A stretch of 64,000 nucleotides of DNA from Caballeronia cordobensis (GCF_001544575.2 NZ_FCNY02000006.1:1-64000); one strand, 5' to 3'; positions 54,455-63,474 are shown, counted from the first letter of the stretch. The notes: generated from the sequence alone by a model not told the origin. A program made the numbers and translations.

Positions 54455-54820
54455 ATGGCCAAGGTTTTGGTAGTGGACGATTCCAGCACGGTTCGCGATG
54501 AAGTCGCGGGCTTCCTGAAGAACAACGGACTCGACGTGGCGACGGCGGTGGACGGCAAGGACGGCCTCGCGAAGTTGCGCGCGGATGCGGGCATTCGCCT
54601 GATCGTCAGCGATGTGAACATGCCGAACATGGACGGCCTGACGATGGTCGAGAAGATTCGCGGCGAGCTTGCGAATCAGACGGTCAATGTAATCATGCTC
54701 ACGACCGAAAGCAGCCCGGCGATGAAGGAACGCGGCAAGGCAGCAGGCGTGAAAGGATGGATCGTCAAGCCGTTCAAGGGCGAGGCGGTGATCGCGACGT
54801 TCACGAAACTGGCCTCGTGA
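54455..54820 (+). CDS. CheY-like single-domain response regulator
   Basis: 121 residues, complete receiver: acidic pair D8/D9 (VVDDS), phospho-acceptor D53 (VSDVNMP), T83/T84 (LTTES) and K105 (VKPF). It has no output domain. It is the final gene of the chemosensory-like operon, preceded by AAGGATAAG. Target unknown, since no flagellar genes are adjacent. Confidence 0.93.
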   Translation: MAKVLVVDDSSTVRDEVAGFLKNNGLDVATAVDGKDGLAKLRADAGIRLIVSDVNMPNMDGLTMVEKIRGELANQTVNVIMLTTESSPAMKERGKAAGVKGWIVKPFKGEAVIATFTKLAS

Positions 54821-54836
54821 GCAGAGACGCCACGCG

Positions 54837-55223
54837 CTAGAGTTGTGCCTCGATCGCTGCTTTATCGATGACTGACCATACGCGTTCTATCTTTCCATCG
54901 CGGAATTCATAAAACACGTTCTCGCAAAACGACACGCGCTTGCCGTCGATATCGAGGCCGAGGAAGCGCGACTTCGGCGTGCACTCGAACTGCAATCGGC
55001 ACGCGATGAGCGGCGGCTGTGCAATCAACAGTTGAATGTCAAAGAACAGATCGGGAATCTCGCGGACATCTCTTTCCAGCATCGCCCGGTAGTCATCGAC
55101 TGTGAGCGCACGTCCGTTGTACTGCAGGTCGTCATGTACGAACGTGCCGAGCTTCTGCCAGTCTCGCGCATTCAAGCAGGCGATGTATGCACGATAGAGA
55201 TCCGAAAGCGCTGATGTGTTCAT
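54837..55223 (-). CDS. SnoaL-like polyketide cyclase/NTF2-fold protein
   Basis: 128 residues of the SnoaL-like NTF2 superfamily: LYRAYIACLNARDWQKLGTFVHDDLQYNG at the start and NVFYEFRDGKIERVWSVIDK near the end. Members are small-molecule binding or isomerase-type proteins. The start is ATG 55223 with AAGGAC upstream; a longer in-frame extension is not family-like. Convergent with cheY. Confidence 0.8.
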   Translation of the reverse strand: MNTSALSDLYRAYIACLNARDWQKLGTFVHDDLQYNGRALTVDDYRAMLERDVREIPDLFFDIQLLIAQPPLIACRLQFECTPKSRFLGLDIDGKRVSFCENVFYEFRDGKIERVWSVIDKAAIEAQL

Positions 55224-55546
55224 GTTGTCCTTGTCTGCGATAGCTTTGCGATAAGCGGCCTCGCGCGAGGCGCGGCCCGCGGTCGAAGTCGTGAAGGCAG
55301 TGTACGGCTGCCCAAAGAGGCCGGACCGGACGATTTTGCGTCCCGTTTCACGAGCCATCAGTTTTGTTTATCGGGCTATCGGCTGCGCGGGCGCCGGCTA
55401 GTGCCCGCTCGGCCTTTTCCCAACTGGCTTTCATCAAGTCAGAAGCCCATTCAGAAAGCAAAAACTCTGGTTTACGCGTAGTACCCGGCACAGCGCGTTC
55501 CTCCTACGCTTCGGCTTCAGTTTCCCTGAAGCAAGGAGCAGCGCAC
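55224..55546. other. Intergenic region upstream of the gallate operon
   Basis: 323 bases between the SnoaL-like gene and gallate dioxygenase. It must hold the operon promoter, but no confident -35/-10 pair or LysR palindrome was found. No gene for a GalR-type regulator is next to the operon. Confidence 0.45.
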
Positions 55547-56848
55547 ATGGCACGGATCATCGGCGGAATCGCCGCATCGCACACGCCGACTATCGGTTTC
55601 GCATTCGACAAGAACAAGCGCGACGATCCAGTCTGGGCGCCGATCTTCGATAACTTCGCGCCGCTCGCGAACTGGCTCGCGGAAAAGCAGCCGGACGTAA
55701 TCGTCACGATCTACAACGACCACGTCACGTCGTTCTTCTTCGATCATTACTCCGCGTTCGCGCTGGGCGTCGGTCCCGAATGGCGTGTCGCGGACGAAGG
55801 CGGCGGCGCGCGCGATCTGCCGCCGATCAAAGGTCATCCCGCCCTCGCCGCGCACATCGGGACGTCGCTGATGACCGATGAATTCGACATGTCGTTCTTC
55901 CAGAACAAGGCGCTGGATCACGGCTGCTTTTCGCCGCTCTCCATGCTCTGCCCGCACAAGCCCGAGTGGCCGGTCAGGCTCGTGCCGTTGCAGATGGGCG
56001 TGCTGCAATTGCCCGTGCCGAGCGCGCGCCGCTTCTACAAGCTCGGTCAGGCGCTGCGCCGCGCGATCGAAAGTTATCCGGAAGATATCAAGGTTGCGAT
56101 TCTCGCGACGGGCGGTCTTTCGCATCAGGTGCATGGCGAACGTTCGGGCTTCAACAACACGGAATGGGATGCGCGCTTTCTCGATCTCTTCGAACGCGAT
56201 CCCGAGCAGCTCGCGGACATGACCATCGCCGAATATGCGGCGCTCGGCGGTTACGAAGGTGCGGAAGTGATCATGTGGCTCACGATGCGCGGCGCGTTGT
56301 CCAGCAATGTCGTGTGCAAGCATCGCAGCTATTACTTGCCCTCGATGGCGGGTATCGCAACCGCGATCTACGAGGGCGAGGACAGCGAGACCAGGCCCGC
56401 GATCGTCGAGCGGCATCGTCAGAAGATGGCCGTGCAGCTCGCCGATGTCGACAAGCTCGAAGGCACCTATCCGTTTTCGATCGAAACGGCCGTGCGTGCG
56501 TATCGCATCAACGATTATCTGCATCGCATGGTCGAGCCCGCGCATCGCGAAGCCTTCAAAGCCGATGAAGAGGCGAGCTACGAAGCCTTCGGGCTCTCCG
56601 AGCTGGAGCGCGATCTCATTCGCCGGCGCGACTGGCGCGGCCTGCTTCATTACGGCGTGATCTTTTTCATGCTCGAAAAGCTCGGCGCGGTGACGGGCGT
56701 ATCGAATCTGCATATCTATGCCGCGATGCGCGGCGAAACGCTCGAAGCGTTCCAGAAGACGCGCAACGCGCCCGGCGCACTGTATTCGGTTGCCGGAAAG
56801 GGCGGCGGCAAGCTCGACTGGGACAAGGCGGACGAAGGCAGGAAATAA
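55547..56848 (+). CDS. galA: Gallate dioxygenase (LigB-LigA fused extradiol dioxygenase)
   Basis: 433 residues, a fusion of a LigB-like catalytic domain (about 1-280) with a LigA-like C-terminal domain (about 300-420), as in gallate dioxygenases GalA and DesB. Iron-ligand candidates are H12 (ASHTP), H59 (YNDHV) and the Glu region NNTEWD, plus LSHQVHGE as the acid/base site. It cleaves gallate at the 4,5 bond to 4-oxalomesaconate. Downstream genes for a transporter, hydratase and aldolase support gallate over protocatechuate. ATG 55547 has AAGGAG upstream. Confidence 0.88.
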   Translation: MARIIGGIAASHTPTIGFAFDKNKRDDPVWAPIFDNFAPLANWLAEKQPDVIVTIYNDHVTSFFFDHYSAFALGVGPEWRVADEGGGARDLPPIKGHPALAAHIGTSLMTDEFDMSFFQNKALDHGCFSPLSMLCPHKPEWPVRLVPLQMGVLQLPVPSARRFYKLGQALRRAIESYPEDIKVAILATGGLSHQVHGERSGFNNTEWDARFLDLFERDPEQLADMTIAEYAALGGYEGAEVIMWLTMRGALSSNVVCKHRSYYLPSMAGIATAIYEGEDSETRPAIVERHRQKMAVQLADVDKLEGTYPFSIETAVRAYRINDYLHRMVEPAHREAFKADEEASYEAFGLSELERDLIRRRDWRGLLHYGVIFFMLEKLGAVTGVSNLHIYAAMRGETLEAFQKTRNAPGALYSVAGKGGGKLDWDKADEGRK

Positions 56849-56881
56849 CGCAAGACATTGCACGGGGACAGGAGACGACAT

Positions 56882-58234
56882 ATGAAAAGCGGTAAAACCA
56901 TCGATATCAAGGCCTTCATCGACGAGCGGCCCATTTCCGCCTACCAGTGGTTGCTGGTGGCGCTCTGCTTTCTGATCGTGATGGCCGACGGCATGGACGT
57001 TGCGATCATGGGCTTCGTCGCGCCATCGATCATTGCGGACTGGCATATCTCGCGCCCCGCATTCGGTCTCGTGATGAGCGCGGCGCCTATCGGTCTCGTG
57101 ATCGGCGCGCTCGCGGCGGGGCCGGCATCGGATCGCATTGGACGCAAGTGGGTGCTGATCACGTCCGTGTTTCTCTTCGGCGTGTTCACCATTGCGACCG
57201 CGTTCACGAATTCGCCTGCAAGCATGGCGGCGCTGCGTCTTCTGACGGGCATCGGCCTCGGCGCGGCGATGCCGAACACGACCACGCTGCTTTCCGAATA
57301 CGCGCCGCAACGCAAGCGCGCGCTGCTTATCACGGTTATGTTCACCGGCTTCAATCTCGGCTCGGCATTGATCGGTTTCGTCGCGGGCTGGCTGATTCCG
57401 GCGCATGGCTGGCGTTCGGTGCTGATTTTCGGCGGCGCATTGCCGCTCGTGCTGATTCCGCTGCAAATCTGGCTGCTGCCCGAATCGGCGCGTCTGCTGG
57501 CGGTGCGCGGCGCGACGCCGGCGCGCATCGGCAAGGTGCTCGGCCGCGTGTGCGGCGCGCGCTTCGACGGCACGCATACGTTCGTATCGAACGAACCGCC
57601 GCTGCCGACCAAGAAGCCTATTGGCGTCTTGTTTTCGCAGGGTTATGGCCTGATGACGGCGGCGCTGTGGGTCACGTATTTCATGGGCCTGCTCGTGATT
57701 TATCTGCTGACGGGCTGGCTGCCGACGTTGATGAAGGACGCGGGCCTCACCGTGACCGCGGCGGCGAACGTCACCGCGATGTTCCAGATCGGCGGCACGA
57801 TCGGCGCGATCATCGTCGGCTGGGTGATGGACAAGCAGCGTCCCGCGCCGGTTATCAGCGCGGCGTATCTCGGTGGGGCGGTGTGCGTGCTCGGGCTCGC
57901 GTGGATTGGCGCGTTGTCGTCGTCGCTGGCGGTGCTTGTGTTTGCGGCTGGTTTTTGCATGAGCGGGGCGCAGACTGGTCTCAATGCTTTTGCGCCGGGA
58001 CGGTATCCGACTGTTGCGCGTGCTACTGGGGTGAGCTGGATGCTCGGGATGGGGCGCTTTGGCAGTATTTTCGGTTCGGCATTCGGTGGCGCGTTGCTTG
58101 GGCTTGGATGGGAATTCGGCGCGATTCTCGCGATGCTTGCGGTGCCTGCTACGTTGGCTGCGGTTGCTATTCTCGTTGCGCAGCGGAAGCAGGGGGATGA
58201 TGAGGCCCAGGCGCGGGCTCGTATTGCGGGTTGA
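56882..58234 (+). CDS. galT: MFS transporter of the aromatic acid:H+ symporter family (gallate uptake)
   Basis: 450 residues with 12 predicted helices. AAHS features are the MADGMDVAIMGF motif in TM1 and GPASDRIGRKW between TM2 and TM3. As the second gene of the gallate operon, 33 bases after galA, it likely imports gallate. ATG 56882 has AGGAG upstream. Toward its end, third-position T rises as repeat copy B is approached. Confidence 0.85.
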   Translation: MKSGKTIDIKAFIDERPISAYQWLLVALCFLIVMADGMDVAIMGFVAPSIIADWHISRPAFGLVMSAAPIGLVIGALAAGPASDRIGRKWVLITSVFLFGVFTIATAFTNSPASMAALRLLTGIGLGAAMPNTTTLLSEYAPQRKRALLITVMFTGFNLGSALIGFVAGWLIPAHGWRSVLIFGGALPLVLIPLQIWLLPESARLLAVRGATPARIGKVLGRVCGARFDGTHTFVSNEPPLPTKKPIGVLFSQGYGLMTAALWVTYFMGLLVIYLLTGWLPTLMKDAGLTVTAAANVTAMFQIGGTIGAIIVGWVMDKQRPAPVISAAYLGGAVCVLGLAWIGALSSSLAVLVFAAGFCMSGAQTGLNAFAPGRYPTVARATGVSWMLGMGRFGSIFGSAFGGALLGLGWEFGAILAMLAVPATLAAVAILVAQRKQGDDEAQARARIAG

Positions 58235-58261
58235 GGGTTTTTTGGGTTTTTGGTTTTCGTG

Positions 58262-58867
58262 GTGGAACTTGCTTTGTTGTTGGTTTATTAGCACTGCCCC
58301 TCCCCGGGGCGGGGGTAACTTTCTTTGCTGCTGCAAAGAAAGTCACCAAAGAAAGCAGCTTTGTCACCGCCCGCGGTCACACGTAGTTTGGCCACTTTTC
58401 TCCTCGGGGATCGGCCCTCGCCTAAAGAGTGCCCTCGAAGGACTAATCAGGCGTGGATCGCGCACGGTCTGACTAACCACTACTTTGCGGGCGCTGGTTC
58501 AGCACGAAATAGCTTCGGCACAGCGCTACGCGCTGCCGCTGGGGATGCAAGGGAAACCAGCGAACACGAACGCACTCGCATACCCGATTAACCCATCGGC
58601 CGCGAAGCGGGCTGGAACTTGAAATGGCTGTACCCGTTAGTTAAGCGGCGCGATGTGACGGACCGTGCGCGATCCAAGCCCGGTCGGTCCTTTGGGGGCA
58701 CTCTTTAGGCGAGGCCGTTCCCCGAGGAGAAGAATGGCCAACGTGCGTGTGACCGCGGGCGGTGAGAAAGCTGCTTTCTTTGGTGACTTTCTTTGCAGCA
58801 GCAAAGAAAGTTACCCCCGCCCCGGGGAGGGGCAGTGCTAATAAACCGACATGAACTCAGGATTCCA
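58262..58867. repeat. 606-bp long-inverted-repeat element, copy B
   Basis: Second copy of the element at 26222-26827, aligned without gaps at a constant offset of 32040 through most of its length. Arms 58262-58469 and 58661-58867 are inverted repeats; the centre of about 190 nt keeps the same stem-forming blocks as copy A. It lies within the gallate operon, between the transporter and hydratase genes, leaving the hydratase ribosome site about 25 bases past its end. Readthrough would place a hairpin of roughly 200 bp in the mRNA. No transposase inside. Confidence 0.85.
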
Positions 58868-58913
58868 TAGAAGTGCCAAAGCAAGCAAAAGCAAAGCAGA
58901 GGAAACAGAAAAC

Positions 58914-59939
58914 ATGATCATCGACATTCACGGCCACTACACGACCGCCCCCAAGGCGCTAGAGGGTTGGCGAAACCGCCAAATCGCCGCCATCAACAGC
59001 CCCTCGGAAAAACCCGCGATCTCCGAGCTAAAAATCACCGACGATGAACTCCGCGAATCGATCGAAAGCAATCAGCTTCGCCTCATGCGCGACCGCGGCC
59101 TCGATCTCACCATCTTCAGCCCACGCGCGAGTTTCATGGCGCATCACATCGGCGACTTCGAAGTGTCGAGCACATGGGCCGCGATCTGCAACGAGCTGTG
59201 CTATCGCGTGAGCCAGTTGTTTCCCGATAGCTTCGTCCCAGCAGCGATGCTGCCGCAAAGCCCAGGCGTAGATATCTCGACCTGCATTCCAGAACTCATA
59301 AAGTGCGTCGAGCAATACGGCAATGTCGCGATCAACCTGAACCCGGACCCGTCGGGCGGACACTGGACGAGCCCGCCGTTATCGGACCGCTATTGGTATC
59401 CGATCTACGAGAAGATGGTCGAGTACGACATTCCCGCGATGATTCACGTCAGCACGAGCTGCAACGCCTGCTTTCATACGACGGGTGCGCATTACCTGAA
59501 CGCCGACACGACCGCGTTCATGCAATGCCTCACGTCCGATCTGTTCCGCGATTTTCCGACGCTCAAGTTCGTGATTCCACACGGCGGCGGCGCGGTGCCG
59601 TATCACTGGGGACGTTTCCGCGGCCTCGCGCAGGAGCTGAAAAAGCCTTTGCTGAAGGAGCATTTGCTGCAGAACATGTTCTTCGATACATGCGTGTATC
59701 ACCAGCCCGGCATCGATCTGCTGACGCGCGTGATTCCCGTCGACAACATCCTGTTCGCGAGCGAGATGATCGGCGCGGTACGCGGCATCGATCCTGAAAC
59801 GGGGCACTATTTCGACGACACGAAGCGCTATGTCGAGGCGGCGAATATCGAGCCCGAAGCGCGCTACAAGATTTATGAAGGCAACGCGCGCCGCGTGTAT
59901 CCGCGACTGGATGCGGCGCTCAAGGCAAAGGGACGCTGA
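58914..59939 (+). CDS. ligJ: 4-oxalomesaconate hydratase (amidohydrolase family, LigJ type)
   Basis: 341 residues, TIM-barrel amidohydrolase. The metal motif is [16 protein letters not shown] (H6, H8); later metal-site candidates are [16 protein letters not shown] and [16 protein letters not shown]. It hydrates 4-oxalomesaconate to 4-carboxy-4-hydroxy-2-oxoadipate. The family is LigJ rather than the PIG-L-like GalB used in Pseudomonas. ATG 58914 is preceded by AGAGGAAA. The first codons, beside repeat copy B, are rich in third-position A and C (CTA, CGA), unlike the rest. Confidence 0.87.
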   Translation: MIIDIHGHYTTAPKALEGWRNRQIAAINSPSEKPAISELKITDDELRESIESNQLRLMRDRGLDLTIFSPRASFMAHHIGDFEVSSTWAAICNELCYRVSQLFPDSFVPAAMLPQSPGVDISTCIPELIKCVEQYGNVAINLNPDPSGGHWTSPPLSDRYWYPIYEKMVEYDIPAMIHVSTSCNACFHTTGAHYLNADTTAFMQCLTSDLFRDFPTLKFVIPHGGGAVPYHWGRFRGLAQELKKPLLKEHLLQNMFFDTCVYHQPGIDLLTRVIPVDNILFASEMIGAVRGIDPETGHYFDDTKRYVEAANIEPEARYKIYEGNARRVYPRLDAALKAKGR

Positions 59940-59940
59940 T

Positions 59941-60624
59941 ATGTACGAACTCGGAGTGGTATATCGCAACATCGATCGCGCGGATGCGCAAGCCGCCGAT
60001 AAGCTCGGTGCGCTCGGCTCGGCCACGGTGCATGAAGCAATGGGCCGTGTCGGCCTGATGAAGACCTACATGCGGCCCATCTATACCGGTGCGCAGGCAA
60101 GCGGCAGCGCGGTTACGGTGCTGCTGCAGCCGGGCGACAACTGGATGCTGCACGTCGCGGCCGAACAGATCAGACCAGGCGATATCGTCGTCGCCGCATG
60201 CACGACGGACAACACCGACGGCTTCTTCGGCGACCTGCTCGCGACAAGCTTCAAGGCACGCGGCGCGCGGGCGCTCATCATCGATGGCGGCGTGCGCGAC
60301 GTGCGCGTGCTGACGGAGATGAACTTCCCGGTCTGGAGCAAGGCCATCTCCGCGAAAGGCACGGTGAAGGCCACGCTCGGCTCGGTGAACATTCCCGTCG
60401 TGTGCGCGGGCGCGTGGGTGACGCCGGGCGATGTGATCGTCGCGGATGACGATGGGGTCGTCGTCGTGCCTTCGGCAGCCGCGCGGCAAGTGCTCGACAA
60501 GGCGATCGCGCGCGAGGCGCTCGAAGAAGAGAAGCGCGCGAAGCTCGCGAGCGGCGTGCTGGGCCTCGATATGTACAAGATGCGCGAGCCGCTCGAAAAG
60601 GCCGGCCTGCGCTATATCGACTGA
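59941..60624 (+). CDS. ligK: 4-carboxy-4-hydroxy-2-oxoadipate aldolase (RraA-like, LigK/GalC)
   Basis: 227 residues, RraA-like fold. Signatures: [31 protein letters not shown] and [15 protein letters not shown]. It splits 4-carboxy-4-hydroxy-2-oxoadipate to pyruvate and oxaloacetate, the last step of gallate 4,5-cleavage. It starts 1 base after the hydratase stop and overlaps the following gene by 1 base. Confidence 0.92.
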   Translation: MYELGVVYRNIDRADAQAADKLGALGSATVHEAMGRVGLMKTYMRPIYTGAQASGSAVTVLLQPGDNWMLHVAAEQIRPGDIVVAACTTDNTDGFFGDLLATSFKARGARALIIDGGVRDVRVLTEMNFPVWSKAISAKGTVKATLGSVNIPVVCAGAWVTPGDVIVADDDGVVVVPSAAARQVLDKAIAREALEEEKRAKLASGVLGLDMYKMREPLEKAGLRYID

Positions 60625-61316
60625 TGCCAATGAAGATCAACGGCATCTCCTCGATGGCCACGCGCCAGGTGCTCAACGATCTCGCTTCCGCTTACGAAGC
60701 GCGATCGGGGCAGCGCGTCGCGTTCGAATCGACAGGCGGCGTCGCGGCGTTCAAGCGAGTCGAGGAAGGCGAGGCGTTCGATATCGTCGTGCTGGCCGCC
60801 GATGCGATCGCGCGTCTCGCAGCAAGCGGGCGCGTCGATGCGCATAGCCGCGTGCGCATCGCGCGCTCGGGTATCGCGATCGCGGTGGCGTGCGGTGCGC
60901 CGCATGCTTCCATCGACGACGAAGCCGCCGTGCGCGAAGCAGTACTCGCGGCACGCAGCATCGGCTATTCGACGGGGCCGAGCGGCGCGCATCTCATGCG
61001 TCTGTTCGAGCGCTGGGGTATCGGAGCACGCATTGCGTCGCGCATCGTGCAGGCGCCGCCGGGCGTCGCGGTGGGCACGCTGATCGCGCAAGGCGAGGTC
61101 GAGTTGGGCTTTCAGCAGATGAGCGAGATGACCGGCGTTGCAGGCATCGACGTGCTCGGCATGTTGCCGTCCGCGATACAAGCGCTGACGGTGTTCGAAG
61201 GCGCGGTATGCGCGAAGGCGAGCGCGGCGGCGCCTGCGCGCGAGTTTTTGAAGTTCGCAACTTCATCGGACGCGGACGCCGCCAAAACGCGTCACGGCAT
61301 GGAATCGGTACGATAA
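60624..61316 (+). CDS. Leaderless substrate-binding-like protein of the gallate operon
   Basis: 230 residues resembling the substrate-binding proteins of molybdate-type ABC transporters: GQRVAFESTGGVAAFKRVEEGEAFDIVVLA near the start and EVELGFQQMSEMTGVAGIDVLGMLP later. No signal peptide is present, so it should be cytoplasmic, and there are no permease or ATPase genes nearby. Being coupled to ligK, it may be an enzyme or sensor in 4-oxalomesaconate metabolism; a GalD-type tautomerase is otherwise missing. Function is inferred only from context. Confidence 0.7.
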   Translation: MPMKINGISSMATRQVLNDLASAYEARSGQRVAFESTGGVAAFKRVEEGEAFDIVVLAADAIARLAASGRVDAHSRVRIARSGIAIAVACGAPHASIDDEAAVREAVLAARSIGYSTGPSGAHLMRLFERWGIGARIASRIVQAPPGVAVGTLIAQGEVELGFQQMSEMTGVAGIDVLGMLPSAIQALTVFEGAVCAKASAAAPAREFLKFATSSDADAAKTRHGMESVR

Positions 61317-61341
61317 GGAAAGCGCTTGACGAGCGCTTTCC
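61317..61341. terminator. Terminator-like hairpin after the gallate operon
   Basis: GGAAAGCGCT pairs perfectly with AGCGCTTTCC around TGACG, immediately after the stop codon. No T-run follows, but it lies between convergent genes and may serve both. Confidence 0.55.
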
Positions 61342-61353
61342 TGCATCAGAACA

Positions 61354-62454
61354 TCACTCCGCCACAGCGTACCGTTCGAGCCAGTGCGCATACGGCGCGG
61401 GCAACGCCCACGACGGCCGCTCGACCTTCAACTGCTTCGCCGCCTGATACGGCCAATGCGGATTCGACAGATGCGCGCGCCCGACCATCACGAGATCGAG
61501 TTGCCCCGACTGGACCGCATGCTCCGCGTTGGGCGGCGAATCGAATCCCCATGCCGACGCAACGGGAATCTCCGCTTCGCGGCGCACGCGTTCCGCGATC
61601 GGGCCGAGGAACGCCGGCCCCCATGGAATGCGCGCATCGGGCGTCGAAAAGCCGACGCTCACGCTCATCAAATCGAGGCCTCGGCGACGCAGCGTCTTCG
61701 TGAGTTCGATCGATTCCTTCAGCGTGGCTTCATCGCGGCCATCGTATTCGATGACGCCGAAGCGCGCCGTCAGCGGCAGGTTCTGCGGCCACACTTCGCG
61801 CACCGCATCGAAGGTCTCGACGAGGAAGCGGCTGCGCCCCGCGAGATCGCCGCCGTATTGGTCGTCGCGCTGGTTCGCCTCGACCGAGAAAAAGCTCTGC
61901 GCGAGATAGCCGTGCGCGAAGTGCAGTTCGAGCCATTCGAAGCCCGCTTCGAGCGCACGGCGCGCAGCCGCCGCGAAGTCCGCCTTCACGCGCTCGATTT
62001 CTTCCAGCGTCATGGCCTTGGGCACTTTCGGCAGACCGCCGCCGAACGCGACCGCCGAAGGCGCGAGCGTGTCCCAGCCGCGCGCGTCGGCGTCGGCGAT
62101 GTGGTCGTCGCCTTCCCACGGACGGTTCGCGCTCGCCTTGCGCCCCGCATGCGCGATCTGGATACCGGGCACCGCGCCCGCCGCCTTGATCGCCGCGGCG
62201 ATGTTTTTCATGCCTTCGATCTGCGCATCGTTCCAGAGGCCCGTGCAGCCCGGCGTGATGCGGCCTTCCGGCGACACGCCCGTGGCCTCGACGATCACGA
62301 GGCCCGCGCCGCCGCGCGCAAGGCTCGTGTAATGGCTCAGGTGCCAGTCGTTGACGAAGCCATCGATCGCGCTGTACTGACACATCGGCGGAATGGCGAT
62401 GCGGTTGCGCAGCGTGACGTCCTTCAGTTTGAACGGAGTGAAGAGTGCAGACAT
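61354..62454 (-). CDS. NADH:flavin oxidoreductase (old yellow enzyme family)
   Basis: 366 residues, FMN TIM-barrel of the YqjM/XenA branch: LFTPFKLKDVTLRNRIAIPPMCQYS at the start, IQIAHAGRKA, LHFAHGYLAQSFFS, and DLVMVGRAHLSNPHWPYQAA for FMN binding. It reduces activated C=C bonds with NAD(P)H. It is divergent from a LysR gene with a palindromic site between, so it is probably regulated by it. Substrate unknown. Confidence 0.9.
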   Translation of the reverse strand: MSALFTPFKLKDVTLRNRIAIPPMCQYSAIDGFVNDWHLSHYTSLARGGAGLVIVEATGVSPEGRITPGCTGLWNDAQIEGMKNIAAAIKAAGAVPGIQIAHAGRKASANRPWEGDDHIADADARGWDTLAPSAVAFGGGLPKVPKAMTLEEIERVKADFAAAARRALEAGFEWLELHFAHGYLAQSFFSVEANQRDDQYGGDLAGRSRFLVETFDAVREVWPQNLPLTARFGVIEYDGRDEATLKESIELTKTLRRRGLDLMSVSVGFSTPDARIPWGPAFLGPIAERVRREAEIPVASAWGFDSPPNAEHAVQSGQLDLVMVGRAHLSNPHWPYQAAKQLKVERPSWALPAPYAHWLERYAVAE

Positions 62455-62523
62455 CTGGGAATCTCTGTTGAATTGAGGCTTCGAGATTAACCGTTCAGTG
62501 TCATAATGAAAACTATCTGCCCG

Positions 62524-62538
62524 TTATCGTTTCGATAA
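62524..62538. promoter_or_regulatory. LysR-type box (T-N11-A palindrome)
   Basis: TTATCGTTTCGATAA, a perfect palindrome (6-bp arms, 3-bp centre), 6 bases before the LysR start and 70 bases from the divergent OYE gene. Confidence 0.55.
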
Positions 62539-62544
62539 AATTCT

Positions 62545-63474
62545 GTGATACTCAATCCGCAATGGCTGCGCACCTTTCTCGCGCTCGTCGATCTCGGCAA
62601 CTTCACGCGTGCGGCCGAGCGGCTCGATCTGACGCAGGCCGCCGTGAGCCAGCATCTGCGCCATCTCGAAGACGAACTCGGCCTGCTCGTGATTCGCCGT
62701 TCGCGCGGCATCGAACTGACGCCTGCGGGCCGTGCGCTGATCGACTATTGCGAAGAGATGGAGCTGGCCGGCAAGCGCCTCACTTCGCGTTTGTCGGACA
62801 GCGAAGACGAAGCGGGAGAGATTGGATTGATCACGCCGGGCAGCATCGGGCTCGTGCTGTTTCCGCTGTTGCTCGACCTGCAGCAGCAGCGTCCCGAATG
62901 GAAGATGCGTCATCGCTTCGCGCCGGATTCGGAAGTGCTCGAAGCCGTACTGGAGAGCCGCTACGATCTCGGCATCGTTGCGCTGAAGCCCGACGATCCG
63001 CGTCTTGCCGCGAGCAAGTTCATCGAAGAGCCGCTCGAACTCGTCGTGCCCGCGAACGCGGACGTGCATGACTGGAGCGATCTGGAGAAGCTCGGTTTCA
63101 TCGACTATCCGGAAGCGCACGTCACCGCGAGCCGTTTGCTGAGCCGGCGCTTTCCGGGCAATCCGGGCGTGGGCAGCCTGCGGCGGCAGGGCTTCAGCAA
63201 CCAGATCAGCCTCATTCCGGAATTCGTCGCGCGTGGCCTCGGTTTCACGGTGATTCCGCGCTATGCGCGCATCGCGTTCGGCAAGCCGGAAGCGGTCGGC
63301 GTCGTCGAATGCGGCGTGCCCGTGATCGATACGCTGTGGCTCATTCGCCGCGCGGAATGGCCGCTGCCCGCGCGTTGCGCGCGGACCGTGGAGTATCTGC
63401 GGGAACGTGTGAGCGCTCCCCCCGTCATCAAGGCCGAGGCGAAGAAGAAGCGGCCAGTCAGGGCGAAACGCTAG
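62545..63474 (+). CDS. LysR family transcriptional regulator
   Basis: 309 residues starting at GTG 62545. Winged helix LVDLGNFTRAAERLDLTQAAVSQHLRHLE, then an effector domain (GEIGLITPGSIGLVLFPLLL). The C-terminus is very basic (KAEAKKKRPVRAKR). It is divergent from the OYE gene. Its stop directly abuts the convergent DapA-family gene. Confidence 0.9.
   Translation: MILNPQWLRTFLALVDLGNFTRAAERLDLTQAAVSQHLRHLEDELGLLVIRRSRGIELTPAGRALIDYCEEMELAGKRLTSRLSDSEDEAGEIGLITPGSIGLVLFPLLLDLQQQRPEWKMRHRFAPDSEVLEAVLESRYDLGIVALKPDDPRLAASKFIEEPLELVVPANADVHDWSDLEKLGFIDYPEAHVTASRLLSRRFPGNPGVGSLRRQGFSNQISLIPEFVARGLGFTVIPRYARIAFGKPEAVGVVECGVPVIDTLWLIRRAEWPLPARCARTVEYLRERVSAPPVIKAEAKKKRPVRAKR

Noticed and set aside
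55517..58336. A 939-codon minus-strand open frame across galA and the transporter
   Set aside because: Antisense shadow; it even runs into the repeat element and has no family features.
60624..61316. Annotation as molybdate-binding ModA
   Set aside because: No signal peptide, no ModB or ModC nearby, and it is coupled to gallate aldolase, so molybdate transport is unlikely.
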